Source: Colius striatus
Taxonomy: Eukaryota > Chordata > Aves > Coliiformes > Coliidae
Direction: 5' to 3'
Length of the DNA stretch: 64,000 bases
NCBI RefSeq assembly: GCF_028858725.1
Contig: NC_084760.1
Location: 83,399,367 to 83,463,366 of the forward strand
Shown: piece by piece, positions 50,400 to 62,443 of the stretch
Numbering within the stretch: the first letter of the stretch is position 1
How the letters are laid out: each line of letters begins with the position of its first letter
Position numbers and translations under genes: made by a program
Notes under the pieces: generated by a model
Seen by the model: the letters and a program-made list of their open reading frames with translations, nothing else
What the model was told of the DNA's origin: nothing
Database searches by the model: none

Positions 50400-53300
50400 G
50401 GAATAGTGAGGTGGCATTTGAAACCCCCCCGCGCCGGGGCAGAGTTCCCATTTGCACAGAGCTGCGCTGGCAGGCTGCCGTGCGCCCGCAGGGGCCACTC
50501 CCCCGGAGTCGCCGGGATGAGGGGGACGGGGTGGACTTGGGGCGCGAGGTGCTGGGGTGCCAGGGGTGATGGAGTACCGGCGCTGCCGGGATGCCAGGAC
50601 TACCGGGCCCTGGCGGTGGTGGCGGCAGCAGAGCAGCTCCTGCGGGATGCGAGCTGAGCATCTCCCCCAGGAGCTGCAAAGCGAGCCCGTCCTCAAGTGC
50701 GGACAGGTAATAGGCGGCCTTTACAAACTCAACCGACTTCAGATCCTGGTGTTAGAGCAGCCGGCGGGGACGACCGGCGTCATCGACCCCCGCCCCCTCC
50801 CGGCCTCACTGGAGAGGGAGGGCTGAGTACACGCGGGATGGGGGCGGGCAGAGGCTAAAGTACACTCGGGATGAGATTTAGCAGGCATCCCAACATCGCT
50901 TTGGTTTTTAATTACCATTCATTAAACATTTATGCTAAGAATCAGAACAAAGCAGAGCCCAGGTAACTCACTGCAAATGCTAGCTGGCGTTAAGGATTGG
51001 TGCACTTTTGGGTAACTAAATAACGTCTCGTTTCTTGTCAGATAGGTCTCTTTACCCAGCAGCTAAATAATTTCAAGTACCGATTTTGTTTTTTAACTTG
51101 TTTTTTGTTTGTTTGTTTGGGTTTTTTTCTCTGGACGTTTGCTTTCTTCTCCTTCTTGTTAATCTTTCTCTCTAACAAAAGCTTTTGCATGTTTGTATAG
51201 AACTTGAACACGTTACAGAGAAGAGGGAGAGAAAGCGAGTGCAGTACGCAAAAACTGTAACACTAGATAGCCTCAAACATGTGGATGATACGTTCATGCT
51301 TACCGAATATTTCTACATCTGGTAGGCAAGGCGTCGGGCTCTGCTTCTGCCCCCCTCCGTGTATACTCTTATGGAAGAAAACCCTGTGAAATAGCTTTAC
51401 GTCTGTCGCTGCGTGTGTATATGTGCGTGCAGTTATAAGGGCAGATAGGTAGATAGATTGCACTCACGTAATCTGCCCGTGTCTATCTAGCTGGGAGGAT
51501 TAGTTATCTCTGCATCTATTGAGAATTAACAAGGGCGAGAGATTATGTATCAACGTAGAGACAACGGCTATGAATATGAAACCCTACGTACATAGGTAAG
51601 ACGGATTGAGTCAGCCACTCAGCTACAAAGCTCCTCTTTAGGGCTGCTCTGTCTTATCCCCTCAAAGCCTTCAGATAGTTTCCTCTGAGTGCCTCCAGCA
51701 GGGGATAAGGAGGCGCAGGCTCGGCGCTGCACATTATTGCTTTTCACGTCCGAAAATGACATATGTCACCCCCGTGCCTGGACTTTGATGGAAACTGGCC
51801 GCCTTGCCCCACCCGCCACACACTTCTTTTGTTCCAGGCAAAATAAACATTTCGGAGGAACTGGCGAAGGGTGTTACGGCAGAAGGAGAGAGGGCCGCCC
51901 TCCCCTCAGCACCGCCGGCCCCGCGGACGGGCCTGCACTCCGGGAGGCCAGTGGAAAGAGGCCGGGACCAGGGCAAACCGGACCGGGCCGGGCCAGGGGT
52001 GTTCCAGGACTGGGGTCCTTGCCGCGGCTGGAGCGGAGAGCGGCGGCGGAGGGCAGAGCAGGGGCTGTCGGGCCGGGGCTGACGCAGCGCCAGGTGCGGG
52101 GAAGGGGCTGTGGCTCCAGCTTGGGGGGGTAGCAGCGGCTGGCGGGAGCTGCGGGGTGGGCGAAGGGGCACTGTGCGGTAGTCGAGGTCGGGGATCAGCG
52201 CCGTGGCAGGGCCAGGGACCGGGGCGGCGCTCGTTGAGGTCCCTCCGCCTCTCAGGACCGTGTTTTGCGGCAGAAACTCTCTTGAGCACAGACAATGGAG
52301 CGGGATGTTTACTGCGGGCGGGAAGACAATTAGCAATTCATCGGGAGAGATATGTCACCCAAATGTCACGGGGAAGCTAACATGACATCTGTTTTAATGG
52401 TTCTGTGCTAATAAACTCCTCTCGAAGGGCGGCTTTGTGGGGACGTCAAAGATTATTTACAGAATGAGTCAGTATCCAAACGGACTGAGGCGCCGTCGGT
52501 GGCGGCGGCAGCGCGGCGCGGCGGGGACACGGCGCCCGGGACGCCGCTGGGCGGAAAGGACCCGCCGTGGAGGGGGCACAGCACCCTTCGTCCGCACCCC
52601 CGGGTAATGCACGGGCCTGGACCGGCACGGCCCGACACGGTCCGGCAAGGCTGGGCACAGCACGGCACGGCACGGCACCGCACCGTACGGACCGGACCGC
52701 ACCGCATCGCACGTCAGGACTCAGCCAAGCATCTCACGGCTCGACCTGGCACAGCCTGGCACGGTCCGGCACGACATGGTACAACTAGGCCTGGTACGGT
52801 CTGGCACGGCCTGGCACGGTCCGGCATGGCCTGGCACAGTCTGGCATGGTCTGCACGGCACATCACGATTCGATCTGGCACGGTCTGCATGGCCTGGCAC
52901 AGCCTGGCATGGTCTGCCCAGCACAATTTGGCACGGTCCAACACAGCCTGGCACGGCCTGAATGGCACGACACGTCTCAGCCTGACACGGCTCGGCACGG
53001 CTCGTTTCGGCTCAGCACAGCACTGCTCACCCTGGCATGTTTTGGCACGGCACCACCCGGTCTTGCCGGGCAGGCCTCATGGGGGGTGGTCAGTTCCTCG
53101 GAACTGAGCACACCCCGACTCCATTCAGCCAGGGGAAGATAGCGGGGCAGCCCCAGGCGGGCACCCTTCCCCCCGCGGCGGCTGGCTGAAGTGGGGCCGT
53201 GGCTAGAGAAGATCCCAGCAGGTGCGCCCGAGGCTTTGTTTGTGGGGCAGGGGAGTCCTAGTCCCGGGAGAAACCGCCCCGTGGGGAGCATCCCGAAGCA

Positions 53301-55040
53301 GCGGGGAGCGGCTCCTCGCCCCGGGGCCGCAACCAGGGGAGCGTGGAGGCCACCCGGCCGCCGCGACGAAGTTCCTTAACACTGGGAAGCGACGAGGCCC
53401 CAGAAGAGGGGCCAGATTTACACTGAGTGCCACATCCCGCGTTATTGAACACGACACGCTGCAGTAAAACACATAAGTAGACAAACCGAGAGAATCCATT
53501 TAGAGCAGTTAACACAGTCTGCCTCACTCGCAAGCACACAGTGGGGGGAGACAATTTAATTTCCCTCAGATCCATCCGAAGATTTTTATGTTCAGATTAT
53601 TGTTTAGATGGAATGAAAGGCTTCTGCAAAAGAGGAAAGGGGGAAATTCGAGCCTCTGGTCACTGGCCTGTATTCTTCTACCTCCTCGATTTTCATGTTC
53701 TGTAAGGCCAGGTGGAGGGGGTGAAATGGGAAACAGACAATTACGCTAGCAAATACCTATGTGTGCATAAAGAGGAAATGCGTTCGTCATACATACACAC
53801 GTTCCTCATACATACACACATATGTGTGTGCATTTGTCTATCTGTACAGAGAATACACACCGTGCCTTCTAAGACAGGCAGAGCAAGCCAATCCAAAAAG
53901 TCTTTACTCGGATAAAAATACCACTGAAGGTAATAGCTGGTTATTGCAAACCTGTCTTCGGTACTTTATTAATCGTCCAGATCAAATACATTAATGGATA
54001 GCGAGAATGAAAACAGGCTGAAAACCGTCTGTCGTCCTTTCAAGGGCAAAGAAAATGCGGTACTGCCACTGGGTCTGAACGCAACAGCGTGCTCCGTAAC
54101 CCGGAGAGAGGGAGGAGGTGGGCCGGGGAGTGGGTGGGTAAGAGGAAAATTGCCGTTGTCAGGAAAACTAAATGTAATTTTAGGTGGCCCATATTTGAGA
54201 TAAGTAAATAAGCCATGGATCTTCTTTGCTTCCTTCTGTCTCCAGGGCTTTTGTACTCCCAAAGAAACGGTGAGGGCAGGCGAGTGCCAGTCCTGCACGT
54301 GCGGGATGACCCAGGAGACAGAGGCGCGGGAGCGGGGGCTCAGCCCGCCGGCGGGCCGAGGGCGCCGGGCCGCCCTCGGGTCCCCCTTCCCCCGCTCCCA
54401 CTGGGGCGGCCCCTCTCCTGCAGCCTGGCACACCTCTTCCCGGTTTGTTACAAACCTCCTGCTGCAGATCTGCTTCCTAGGGCTACCGCGGGAGCGTCGG
54501 GGTCCTCCGGGGAAAACGCACCGGCCTCTTTCCGGGACGTAGGCTCCCGGGAGGAGATGGAGGGGCTCGGGAGCCGGGAGACAACTGTTTTCGTGTGCCC
54601 CTTTACATACAGGTCCTTTTTAGGCGTCTACCCTCATACACCGAGTCTGTGTGGTTTCCCGGTGTGTGCGCAACCACGCCCGCGACTTTTAGGGGGAGCA
54701 AGGAAGGCTCCCCAGCTGGCCTCTCCGCTTAAACTCCTACGCTCCGCTCTGGCGCGGAGTGCCGGGCAGAGGTTGCTCGTCGCCGCTGACGGAGGGTGGT
54801 GGGGCGGCCCGGCAGGGCGGGGGCAGCGAGGAGCGGACCCCGGCAGCGCGGCGGACGGCGGGGAGCGGAACGGCCTGCTTTGCACGGGTCTGCCGCCGGT
54901 CGGCTGCTGAGGCCGGACCGCTGAGAGCGGAGGGAGACAGGGCAGGCATCCCGGTCTCTGTTCCAACTGTTTTCAGAGCTTGGGAGTCCGGTAAACAAAA
55001 TAACTCTTCCTATCTCCTCGCGCGGATAAGGCAATAAGTG
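50400..55040. other. CpG-dense SIX3-side region
   Basis: CpG blocks by eye at about 50420-50840, 51870-52620, 53060-53400 and 54270-54930, with the minisatellite in between. Many overlapping ORFs are compositional. Possible promoters of unannotated lncRNAs cannot be assigned. Confidence 0.55.
52608..53062. repeat. Degenerate GGCAC/GGTCT minisatellite, ~10-bp higher-order period
   Basis: About 450 bp is built from five-base steps such as GGCAC, GGTCT, GGCCT and GGCAT, most often paired as GGCACGGTCT or GGCATGGCCT. The start is nearly pure GGCACGGCAC and the right part decays. The steps rarely create stop codons, so several frames on both strands stay open and give artificial Trp/His/Gly/Ala-rich 'proteins'. 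It sits between CpG-dense blocks on the SIX3 side. Confidence 0.85.
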
Positions 55041-55044
55041 GCTT

Positions 55045-55475
55045 TCTTTAATAGTATGATTGAAATGTTAGAGGTATGATGACTCCTCGTTCGTAATACT
55101 GGCTTTGCATGCAGAGCACAATCCCATCCCTCTAGACTGCTTAGCCAAAACAGAGCGTAAACTCTGTAATTAGTAACGTGTTCCATCATTAAAGAGCCCT
55201 GCTGAGAATTTCTATTTAATAATGGTCTTAAATTAGTTATGATGGTAAATACTCATCTGGAAATTCAACATCTAAAACCATCTACAATCTGGAAATGCTC
55301 CAGTGTTGCTGTAATCTCCCGTAACACAGAAATGACTATCGCATTCAACCATCGCATTAGAATTCGCTGTACCGTTTGGTCCACGAATATACAGTATGGA
55401 TGTGTTAATTAGGTTAACCCATACACGGTCTGCTTCACAAATATTTAGAAATAAACAATGAAAGCTCATTTTTAA
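55045..55475. promoter_or_regulatory. Candidate conserved non-coding element
   Basis: A 430-bp, non-repetitive, moderately AT-rich stretch between CpG blocks. It has homeodomain sites TAATTAG (55167-55173) and GTTAATTAGGTTAAC (55404-55418, HNF1-like with GTTAA/TTAAC arms), plus many ATTA cores. Confidence 0.4.
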
Positions 55476-57840
55476 TACGATACAGCTGGGGAAGGGGGGG
55501 AAGGTGGATTTGACTCTCACAGTTGGAAAGTCTTTTATTTTCAGGTGTACCTACAAGATCCTTGGGCCTAAGAGAGCACCAACACACACCCACGGGCACA
55601 CATGCACTGGCATGCACCCACTCTTTCGTGCAAACACCACCCCAGCCACGCTCAGCAACACCCGGCCACGACGTGCAGCAGCAGCACCCACGGCTCCTCC
55701 TGTAGAAAGTGGCTTTCCTCACTTACCTACCTGCTCAGGCAGATCAATTCCTACCACACTCTTTCTTTCTTTCTACCCCCACCCCCAAATTCAAACTGCA
55801 GCCAACTCGCTCCTTCTCTGCCGTGCCCTCAACTGTATGGCGAGGCTGGGCACCGGCAATCCCTCCAAGGGACTATTTAAAATAGTCCCAGGAGGTGCAA
55901 GGAAGAAGCAGCAAAAGAGCAAGTAAATAAAGAAATAAATAAGTAAGGCTGGCTTCCTCCAGGACTGCAAGTAAGGGAAGAGTTTCGCAGATAGACTGTG
56001 ATGCAGGTAGGAATAAGTGATTCAGGTACCCCTATCCCCACTGGGGATATAAAGGAAAGTTATTTGTAATAACAATAGGAAATTGGTACCTGAGATAGTT
56101 GGGAGTTACGGTAGGAGGGAGGTGAGGAGAGGGAAATATATTTCTGTATTTACCTAGACATCTAAATATTTATCCTCTCTAACACTAACCTTTCATGTTT
56201 AATGAATGAATCTGCATTGCAGGGTTGGTTGGGTATTTTGGGTTTTTTTTTTTCCTCCATGTGCCGGCTAGTTTTAAATCTGCAAGCACCACAAAGAGGC
56301 CGTGATCCCATCTGCCTATGATTCCAAATTAAAGTTCAAACGGATGTCTTACACACTGCTGATCCTGTATCATAGCCTCTCGCGACCCTTCAATTACTAT
56401 TTAATAGAATTACAGTGTAAAATCCCAATAGTCTTAAAGAATGTTTTATCATAGACTGAAGAGGGAGAATATACAGACACCTCCAATGTTATTGAACCAT
56501 ATTGCTGACCTATCTAGATATCAAAAGGGAATGTTTAGTGTTCTACAAGATATTACAAGAGCTACTTTAATCTGAAAATATGCATATGTCTACGTATATG
56601 TGTCTCCACATGCGTATGTGTGTGTGTGTCTGTAGACATTATATACATCGACTCCATCCTATCAGCAAGTGCATGCAGCCACACTGCGTGGATTTGAGTT
56701 CTCACCCTTGTACGCATGTACACACACCCACGCATACACACGTGCTCTTCCAGGATCGTGTGGAAATCAGTGTGTTCTGATAAATGGCTGCATTACTTCA
56801 TTGTTCCCAGATATTGCTAGAGAGGTTATTCCAGTAGGAAAGCAATTTTTCCTCCACTCATTGAAAAACACTCTTTAATTGACCTTATTATTAAATGAAC
56901 TTCCCCTAATGATGTTTCTATGGGGACAAAAAAAGCAAATATTTGCAGTGAAGTTAAATCTCCCTCTAATAGCCAGGACTGGAATTAAAGTCAGTCTCAG
57001 TCCGGCTTTAGATACTGTAAATCTTGACTTCCACTGTAGTTTTCTTTCTTTTTTGATCTGCTTGCTAAAGGACCTGCCTGCGGCAGGAAAAGCCAATCCT
57101 GTCACTTCACCTCGCTCACAGTGAGGAGATTCGAACCACACACTTTCATATACTTACATCTACCATTTCTTTATGCATCACTCTCTTGCATCTTCCTTCT
57201 CTTGCAGATCCCGAGGTCCTGAGCTGCTCTGAAGCTTCCTGGCCTGCAAACACCTTGCTTTCAAAATAAAAAGGGACAGCGACGAAAACAAAACCACACA
57301 GTCTTCCTTCCCGCAAACACTGCAACAGAAATCCCTTTAGGATCGTTTAATCATAGCTATATCCCGAAAGTCCCTGCCTTTTGACATTACTGTGCCAGAA
57401 GACAATATATAGCTTGATCATCTGTAATGTTTTAGTGCTTTGTCTTCACAAGCCTTTCTCTCCCCTTGTCCCCTCCATCTCCCCGCCTTCTCCGTCCCTT
57501 GGTCAGTTTGCAACTGTATGGTTTGGTTCATTTCCCCTTTTTTCATACACCATTTGCAAAGTTCTGTGTATCAGGGCTCTCTGCAGAGTGGTGATGCAGC
57601 CACAGGCCACGGGTGTACTCTGCGTTTTGGCTTGGTGCGTGTGTGTGTGTGTGTCAGTCTGCACACCCGTGTGTGTGTGTGTGTGCTCTAGAAAAAAGCA
57701 ATGTCTTTCTGTCCTCTCCCTACACGCAAAATCCAGGCCAGTGTGATGTGGAGCTCAATAAGAAACTGCATGAATAAACACGAATAGAAAGTTGTGCTCA
57801 GCTAACCGAAGAAATCAGAGCAATACCAGGGCACCAACGT
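55476..57840. other. Non-coding SIX3-side flank
   Basis: No gene. It has CA/GT-rich tracts at 55580-55680, 56590-56640, 56715-56745 and 57639-57685. Non-repetitive candidate element stretches lie at about 56260-56470 and 56860-57120. Confidence 0.5.
57639..57685. repeat. Two (GT)n microsatellites
   Basis: GT-repeat runs at about 57639-57654 and 57669-57685, separated by a short unique spacer. Confidence 0.9.
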
Positions 57841-57849
57841 CTACATTTC

Positions 57850-58660
57850 TTTTCACTTCGGGCCGGGGCAGTAACCTCATCTGGGTATGCTAAAAATTAA
57901 GGGCAATGGGCAAACAGATTCAAGTCCTTCGAAAAGGCGGCTGTAATTGATCAGGCAGGAGGAGCTGGGGATGACCGAGGCCCAGGCTTGGCCGCGGAGA
58001 ACCGGCAGTAGCTGCGGCCCAGCAGGCAGACAAAGGACACCAGGCCACGCTAAAGTGCTCGGGCCGGCCCTCGGGCAGCCACAACGGCGAGGGAGGGGGG
58101 GCAGGCAGGTGATTTCGGTGGTCTCCAGAACCCCCTCCCGGGTGCACGCAAAGCCACTGGAGCCGCTAAACGAAGCTCGCTGGGGGTGAAGGCAGCGGTA
58201 TAGCCCCACGGCGACAGGATGGGCGGTGGGGAGGAGGAGTAACTCTGGTCTCCAAATTACTGCCAGACCGGGCTGGTCTCGGCCCGACTTCCGACCGATG
58301 GACGAAGCCATGCCGTGTTCCATCCTCCGGCCCCGAGCGGGGGGCGGTGGTGCGGCAGGGCTCCGGCCAGGGAAGCGGGGTCGCCTGTGCCGGCTCCCGG
58401 GGAGGCAGCACGGTGTGCTGCCGGCCTCCGGCCATCTGCCTCCCGTCCTCCCGGCTTGCGCTTCAATATTGATCAAACGCACTTCAGCTTCCGAGTAATT
58501 TCATCTTAATCAACGGCCGAGCTCGGCGCGGATAATAAACTAATGCTGGGAGAGGGGCCGTCGATAATGCTCGGCCGGGGGCGGAGAGGAAGCAGCCCCC
58601 CAGTTTGGCGAGACTCGATAGGCCCTATCTTCCCGGGGCAGATGGACTTAGTGGGTGAGA
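57850..58660. other. CpG-dense block
   Basis: CpG-rich by eye, ending in an AT-richer candidate element that begins near 58455 (CAATATTGATCAAACG). No coding sequence recognised. Confidence 0.5.
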
Positions 58661-58669
58661 AGGCTTAAA

Positions 58670-58795
58670 CGCAGCTTTTCATAGATTTACACCTCAATCA
58701 GCCATTCAGGTTTTTAATGCAAATCCTGAAACAGCATCATTTATCCGGTACGGAGTCCGGCTTTGAAACGGCATATCATTAGCTGCACCCTTGGC
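58670..58795. promoter_or_regulatory. Candidate SIX3-proximal enhancer with octamer inside inverted SIX-like sites
   Basis: A perfect octamer ATGCAAAT (58717-58724) lies between inverted TTCAGG (58705-58710) and CCTGAA (58725-58730). The words TCAGGTTT and TCCTGAAAC resemble SIX-family sites (TCAGGTTTC-type). Confidence 0.35.
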
Positions 58796-61099
58796 ACCCC
58801 GAAACCACACAGATACCGGCGGCCGCCCCAGATGTGTGTGTCCTTTGCCATCCCCCTTCCCTAATCGCCCCGAATAAAATGCCCCGCGGGATTCGGGGAG
58901 ATACGAACCCAAACCTCATCCCCTCCACCCCCCTCACCCCCCCTCCCCCTCCAAGAGGCCAGATCCTCCGGATTTGGGCTGGGACCCCAGCCAAAGGGGT
59001 AACTTTTCGGGGATGGAGTGGTGAGGTAGGGGGGGAGAATGAGAGCAAGGGCCCTGCCTGGGAGGCTGGAGCTTGAAGCCAGGTACGGGTGGAGTGAGGC
59101 TAAAGGCAATCTCTGGCCTTCCCTAACTGCCATGGCACGACGGAGAGATCTTCTGGAGGCTTAATCAAAGGGAAGAAAAATCCAAACCTATCAGTGTAAG
59201 GCTCAGCTGAGGTAGATTATTGCTGCCGGCTTGACGCCTTCTAGCTGCAGCTTCGAGATGCGAAAATGAAGGCAGAGAAAGAAAGAAAAAAAAATCCCAA
59301 ACTTTCACGCCTCTGAGTCTTTTCAGGTATTAAATCCTGTTAAAAATTAAGCAAGACGAGAACAACACTCCTACCAGTGAAGAGCAGAAATATTGCACTT
59401 AAAACCAATGTACTGCCCTGGAAGATCTTCTTCCTACCCTAACCCGAGGTAGATGGGAAGGGCCAGGATTTTTCCTACAAAGGCCTATCTACTGCTCTGT
59501 GAATGAGGGGAAGAGAAAGGGCAGCCCGAACTCACGCATGAGACCCGTGCTAGGTGCCAGCCTCGAGGGGCCCTTTTATCCCTTCCTGGGTAATAATTCT
59601 CCCTTCTAAAAGCTTTATGGGGGAGGGGAAGAACATCACATAACCCCCTTCTTCCACCCACGTGGAGACGGGAGTCCTATTGCGTATGACTCGTCTTCTC
59701 CCCAAGCAAGCCCTGTCCATTACGTACAACCGGGCTTTATTTTCTCTTAACATCTCACTCATGTCGGCGACGGGGCAGTGACGTCGCCGAACCCACCAGT
59801 GGGGAGACCCCACCACAGAGCCGCGCGTGGAACGAAGCCCTCGGGGCGGAGAAGGCGAACCCCGACGGGGCGGGCCCTGCTCCAGGCCGTCCGTGTCTTT
59901 CCCCGCCATGGCTCCTGTGGAGAAACGAGGGAGAAATCCCCACGCCACCCTTACGTGGGTCTCCGCGGTTGGCGGGCGCTCAGCATCCCAGCGCAGAAAC
60001 TCTATCGTCCCCAATTAGGGTGGTTTCATGGGGCACACGTCCCCTAAGTACTCTCTGTGCATACACGCACGGCTTTTCCTCGAGGCCACCAAAGGTGTGT
60101 GAGCGTATTTGCACATCAACGTATTCCTTAAAATTACCCACTAGTAACTTACTGTAAGATCTCACACCCTGGGGGGTTACCCCAGATCCCCAGGCAGCCT
60201 CGTGGGGTGGGGGACCGCAAGGGGAAGCCCAGGCATTTCCTAAAGCTTTCCTTAAAACTAGGTTTCCTCCCCCGCTCCTAAAAAAAATAGTGAGGAGGGA
60301 AGAAGGAGAGGCGAATGGGGCAACACAAAAGTAGATCGGAAGCCCAAATTAGTTTGGAAATGGTCAAGAAATTCCAGGCACGTTTCTCCCTAAATCCCTG
60401 GTAAGTTTCAAAATTGTATTTTCAAGTAAAAACAAGTTGAGAATTTACCTCTTGATAATTCACGGCTGAATAATCTGCCCAGGGCAAAGGAAAACTGTAA
60501 TGAGGAGGGGGAAAAAAAAAAAGAAAGAAAAGGGAAAAAAAAGAAAGAAAGATGCTGAAATACTGTTAGTCATGCAAATAAAGGCTTCTTTCAGCACACT
60601 ACAATATACTCCGGATTCAGGAGGAGGAGCTGCAGTCCGCTTAGGGCGAGGAGTTTATGTTTTTGTTTTCATTTAAAGCTACAAAACAAATCCCGATACG
60701 TCTTAACTGCTGTCCGAGGACACTCGGCCCTGCAGACGTTTGGCCCGGGGAAGCATTTCAGCTCGGAGAGCACAAAAAAAGGACTCGGGGCGAAGGGGGA
60801 CAGAAATGCTAGAGCCTGTGGTGGCAGAGTGGACTCGGAGGGACACGGCCATGCCCCGCGCCCCGGGCTGCCGCCGCTGCGTCAGCCCTCTGTCCTCGCC
60901 GTCTCCGGCGGCCTTCGCGCAGGGTCTCTCTGTCCCCCCGAAAGCCCTCATTGGTGTCCCGCCGCAGCGGCGAGACCAGTGGCCGCGCAGGGGCTGCGCA
61001 GCACTGTGCGGTTGGCGGCGGGGCAGGGTGCGGGCAGGGGACACCGCGAGACGCCCACGGGGAGGAAGTGTTTTTTCCGTGGCGGACAAAGACACCAAC
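58796..61099. other. Non-coding flank just downstream of SIX3
   Basis: CpG-dense parts at about 59760-60000 and 60720-61090. A CRE-containing inverted repeat lies at 59764-59790 and an octamer ATGCAAAT at 60572-60579. A/G-rich tract near 60508-60552. No coding sequence recognised. Confidence 0.5.
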
Positions 61100-61283
61100 A
61101 TCTCTGGATAGATAAGAAAATGGAATACTGTATTTGATTTAGAAAGTTTGTACATATAGATAAACACGCAGTTAAGGAAACAATAGTTTAAGCGTCCTAC
61201 GTGGAGTTTAAGAAGAGACCCCCGAAGCTGCTATGAAATACTCAAAATAGCTTTTGCATAAGATAACTACGGTTGCACCCTAA

Positions 61284-61332
61284 GCTTTTTTTTTTTTCCT
61301 TTTTTCCTTTTTTTTTTTTTTTCCTTTTTTTT
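61284..61332. repeat. T/C homopolymer-rich tract
   Basis: Three long T runs separated by CC; purine-rich on the SIX3 sense strand. Confidence 0.9.
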
Positions 61333-61888
61333 CTATCGCTGAGGTCCCTTTGGAAAACCTAGCACGTCAGATCTTGACAGCTAAGTTTGTGCAAGGAACA
61401 CCGAGTCAAGGAAAATAAAAAGGAGAGAGAGAAAGGGTGGGAGGGAGATAGACAGAGAGGGGGAAGGAAGAAAGGAAGAGTAGAGCAAATATCATATACA
61501 AGCATTTCTACACATATATTACAAACTGGGAAAATGACCGCATCATTAAGATATACATAATTCATATAAAATTTTGAAATAAAAATAAAAATCTGTTACA
61601 GTCATAACTATTCTTTTTCCACATTTATAACCAGTACCCACACAGGCAGTGACAGAAGTGTAGAAAAAAAGGTGCTTACGAATAAAATGATTGTCTGTTG
61701 AACAAAAAAACAGAAAATTGCATCTTGGCTGGACCATCACTTGGACTTAAAAAAAAAAAAAAACAAAACCAAAACCCAACAAAAAACAGAGAAGGGTAGA
61801 GGGACAGAGAAAGAGAGAGAAATAGGATCAACAAAAAGGCGATAAACATTTGTTATTTCCCTCTTCAAGGAGTTCCTTTTAAATTTTT

Positions 61889-61894
61889 TTTATT
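61889..61894 (-). promoter_or_regulatory. Candidate SIX3 poly(A) signal AATAAA
   Basis: TTTATT on the plus strand gives AATAAA on the minus strand, about 550 nt past the SIX3 stop. It is the only canonical hexamer I noticed between 61.1 and 62.4 kb on that strand. Its use is unproven. Confidence 0.35.
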
Positions 61895-62443
61895 TTCGTA
61901 TTTTGTACAAATTCGATTGGAGTTTGCATTTGTTTGTCTGTTTTCGGTTTGGTTTTTTTTACTATAGAGAATATTTTTTCCCAGATACAAATTTAATCAT
62001 CATCATCATGCAAGTGGGTGAAATGCGTCCATGGAAAAGCGCAAAGGAGAAATCGTGCTTGTCCTAAAAAGAATACAATTGTCACTTTTGCTTTGTTTTT
62101 GTCTGTTTTTTCTCTTTTTTTCATTTTATATATATAATAATTATTCTTTCCCGCCCCCCCACCCCCCCGCGCTGCAGCACCAGCGTATGTGACTGTTGAA
62201 GTTTTAGCTCCATCTCTTGGTGGTGGTGTTGGCTGACGGTGGTGGTGGTGGATCCTCTGATCCCTGTCTGTTTGTTTGCTATCATGTTTGGGTCGGGTTT
62301 GGCCTTTTCTTTCCTCCTGGCTGTGTGTGTGCGTGCATGCGTGTGTGTCTCCTGATACTAGGTTGCCTCGGTTTGTTTTGCTCGGGTGGGGGAAAGGGTG
62401 CTTGGCTGTTTGGATTTTTTGTTTGTTTGTTTGTTTTCCGATA

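Larger units (their letters stand above)
48325..50400. other. Transition from desert to GC-rich SIX3-side flank
   Basis: No gene. Contains the 49.0-kb near-palindrome, an A-run near 49930 and the 26-bp tandem duplication at 50.1 kb. Confidence 0.55.
61100..62443 (-). other. SIX3: SIX3 3' untranslated region (approximate left limit)
   Basis: The sequence follows the SIX3 stop codon on the minus strand. It is low in coding potential and rich in homopolymer and short-repeat tracts: a CCACCA-type tract near 62214-62252, a G-tract (C-tract on plus) at 62152-62168, and an A/G tract (T/C on plus) at 61284-61332. The only canonical AATAAA I find on the minus strand is at 61889-61894, with an ATTAAA near 61990. 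Either would give a short UTR of 450-560 nt. Complex, unrepeated sequence continues to about 61.1 kb, before the next CpG block, so a longer UTR is possible. The left limit is a guess. Confidence 0.5.

Noticed and set aside
52499..53142. Overlapping ORFs on both strands in the GC repeat
   Set aside because: Open frames come from a stop-poor five-base repeat, not from coding selection.
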